From assembly GCA_025093985.1 (NCBI GenBank), contig JACAAK010000004.1, positions 3,038,001 to 3,102,000 on the forward strand: DNA of 64,000 nt, written 5' to 3'. Shown piece by piece: positions 61,796 to 64,000 of this stretch; the first letter of the stretch is position 1; each line of letters starts with the position of its first letter. A model generated the notes under the pieces. It searched no databases. It saw only the letters and a program-made list of their open reading frames with translations, and had not been told where the DNA came from. Source of the stretch: Calvatia gigantea (taxonomy: Eukaryota; Basidiomycota; Agaricomycetes; Agaricales; Lycoperdaceae). A program made the position numbers and the translations under genes.

Positions 61796-64000
61796 CTAGA
61801 AGTGGTCCACGGTGAAAGTCCATTTCCCACTGTCCATCTCGAAGCTCTCGAAGTGTGTGTCTTTCATACTTTTCAGGCGTTTCAAATGTTTGACAGCGGA
61901 GGGATGGGACGTGTCTTTGATTGGCTCGCGCGTTGCTTTGTCAGTAGCCCAACACCGTTCTAGAATCAGCCTTGCTTTTACATTCAGCCCAGAGCCTGGA
62001 GGCGGCTTATCCACGTCTTCGCTGTCCGGGTATACGCTGCATTCTTTATCGTCAAACCGGACCACATCTCCAAGGAGAGCGCCAAGTTTAGATAATCCTG
62101 TCAAGTCGACTGGCTCAAGGAAGTGTATTTCCCCAAAGCCAATTCGACCAACGACCAGTCCCTCGAAGGATGAGAGCTCATCGTAGCTCGCCTTCTTAAG
62201 AGTAGCGAGGGGAGGTCGGATGTAATAATCTCCTTCTTGTAGGGTTGTGTCGGTGGTACCTTCGGTAGCCGACGCTTGCGAAGGCTCAGCGGCATTTGCG
62301 GTGAATCGGTTGAGACTTCGAGTTTGGTTTTTAGAAGCGGGAACTGGCGATTCCAGTTGAGCTGTGGTTGGAGAATGTACAGCATCTTTTTCCCGTGCTG
62401 CTACACTGAGGGCGGGACTAAACGTGATCTTGCTGCCGCGTGTCGGGTTTGGGCTTCCACTTTTCACGAAGAGCTCCGAAGGTTCAATTTTTTTGTCCAG
62501 AATAACCTTTTTGACACTCTGTCGAGATCCACTGCCCAAGGCAGGACTGGAGCTACGAGCCAAAATACCATCGGATCCTATGGAACCATTCAAAGACAGG
62601 GCGTTGGGTTTCCCAGACGTGAAGCTTAAACTGTTGGCTGGGACAAGACCGTTCACCAAGCCAGCTGTCGAGGACCCGAAGCCTCGAAGTTTCGAGCTTG
62701 CGGGCGTATAGCCCATTTGACGAGGTAGAGGAGAGCGGGTGGGAACATCGACAAAGAATCCTTGTTTTTTCTTTTGCTGAGATTGGTCAAGATCAAAGCT
62801 ACGAGGACCGGGAGGGAGCATCGAGAAAATAGTGTCAATAGGTTCTGCGATCGAGGCGGTAAGGGACGGCTGGACGGTGGTGGATGTACCCAGGGCGTTC
62901 GTTGAAGCCCCCATATTGGATCCGAAGAGTCCTCCAGTCTGACCAGAAGTAGAGACTCCTAATGGAGGAGCTGCAGGGCCTTTGCCCGAACAAACTTGAT
63001 TGCTGCGTGTTACCAAAGAGGCCGGTTTGTGGTTGCGCGGTGGCGGTGGTTGTACCCGGAAATAAAGATGATGGTGTGCCTGCGGGTTTGGGCCCGAACA
63101 AATTCCCGAATGTACTGGTCTGTGGAGGTTGTTGTGCGCTAGACGGCTGTTGCTGTTGCTGCTGCTGCTGCTGGGCGCCGGTGTTCCCAAATATGCCACC
63201 TGTACTTCCGAATATGCCGGTTCCACCAAGTATTCGGTTGTGTGCCCCCAAAGACTGGAAAAGTATTAGAGACGGTCACGGTTAAAGTTGTCTTCACTCA
63301 CGCGACGTTGCGGGCTGAGAGGGGTTCTGTTGGGGCTGCTGGTTGGCAGCTGTGCTTCCAAAAAGTCCAGTGCCACCGGTACTCCCAAAGATCGAGGGTT
63401 GCATGGGCCGGTTGCTGCTGCGCTTGTTGATTGGGTTGATTTTGGCTACCGAAGATACCAAAACCAGTGTTTGCGGTCGTTGGCTGGGTTGCTGTTGTAG
63501 TCCCAAAAAGTGGTTTGCTTTGGGTATTGGCACTTCCTGTGATCAAGTAAGGAAATGAAAAAGACACCTCTTGTATGACCCACCAAATGCCCCTAGCGGG
63601 TTCTGAGTGTTAGACTGGGTACTACTGAATATACTACCCTGTTGTTGAGGTTGGGCAGCTTGTCCGAAAGCGTTCGTGGTACCAAAAGCACTGGTACTCG
63701 GCTCTGCAATGAATCAGTTGGCTAATCGCAACTATAATGTAGGTGGAGGATACGTACGGTTTCCAAATGTACCAGTAGTACCGAAGGCAGGTTTACCTGC
63801 CGTGCTGCCAAAAGGCGAACTGCCAAAGATACCCCCAGTTTGCTGCTGTTGCTGTGGTGGGTTTTGTTGACCAAAAGTACCAAAGGCGGTTGTCTGTTGT
63901 TGGGGCTGCTGTTGTGGTTGTTGCTGACCAAAAGCCGTACCGCCAAAAATTCCAGTGGCGGGTTGTGTGGCATTTGCAGGTTGTGTGGTACTTGGTTGGT
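61796..64000 (-). CDS. Nup98-type FG nucleoporin (3' part, cut by right window edge)
   Basis: The visible part holds many GLFG/FG repeats (FGIFGSQ, SIFGSTGGTGLFGS, GIFGNTGAQ, NLFGPKP, GLFGNTQ, LFGQRP), an uninterrupted Gln run encoded by CAG/CAA near 63,150-63,175, a linker and the C-terminal autoproteolytic domain. That domain is clear: GDYYIRPPLATLKKASYDEL, LVVGRIGFGEIHFLEPVDLT, CSVYPDSEDVDKPPPGSGLN, VKARLILERCW and MDSGKWTFTVDHF. The protein ends at HF, the dipeptide after which Nup98-Nup96 precursors cut themselves, so Nup96 must be encoded elsewhere. Three +1 shifts are required (near 63,405, 63,210 and 62,980) to keep the repeats in frame; none fits an intron. The N-terminal repeats and any GLEBS motif lie beyond the window. 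Confidence 0.92.

Overview
The window is nuclear DNA from a filamentous basidiomycete, most likely an agaricomycete (mushroom-forming fungus). Almost every gene is broken by 45-65 nt GT-AG introns with CTNAC-like branch points. Gene density is about one gene per 2 kb outside two large gaps. The proteins are core eukaryotic factors plus some families I associate only with agarics. All gene models below were spliced by hand from the reading frames.

Left part (1-21,060). The 5' end of NOP14 (minus, cut by the window edge) is divergent from an NTF2-like gene (plus). After that, a GATA-type zinc-finger gene (11.1-12.7 kb, minus) stands alone between two stretches of about 8.4 kb with no recognisable gene. 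The left stretch holds a clear non-autonomous DNA transposon (5,813-6,407) with 27-bp perfect terminal inverted repeats and a TA target duplication.

Middle (21,061-41,000). In order: a DSC2/UBAC2-like rhomboid pseudoprotease (plus), eIF3 subunit d (minus), IST3/RBMX2 of the RES splicing complex (plus, sharing a 101-bp promoter with eIF3d), a membrane-anchored beta-helix protein (plus), nuclear poly(A) polymerase (plus), an unknown zinc-knuckle-like protein with a C-terminal glycine-zipper helix (plus), mitochondrial GatB (minus) and the 2-oxoglutarate oxygenase TPA1/OGFOD1 (plus). Ribosome biogenesis, translation initiation, splicing, polyadenylation and prolyl hydroxylation of the ribosome are all represented, but fungal nuclear genes are not in operons and I infer no co-transcription.

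Right part (41,000-64,000), mostly minus strand. An agaric-type unknown gene is followed by a decayed paralog. Then come a NOP13-like two-RRM protein, a tail-anchored coiled-coil protein, a very large FG nucleoporin with an N-terminal transmembrane segment (POM121-like layout), cytochrome b5 (plus), a compact RNase III, PAPS reductase (MET16), an RCF2-like HIG1 protein and Nup98. The right window edge cuts Nup98.

Most notable: the transmembrane FG nucleoporin; the TA-flanked MITE; a Nup98 that stops exactly at the autoproteolysis dipeptide HF; extremely short start exons in three genes; CACGTGAT(C) elements in several promoters; and a repeated pattern of single-base (+1) frameshifts inside otherwise conserved genes, which probably reflects assembly indels but deserves a check.
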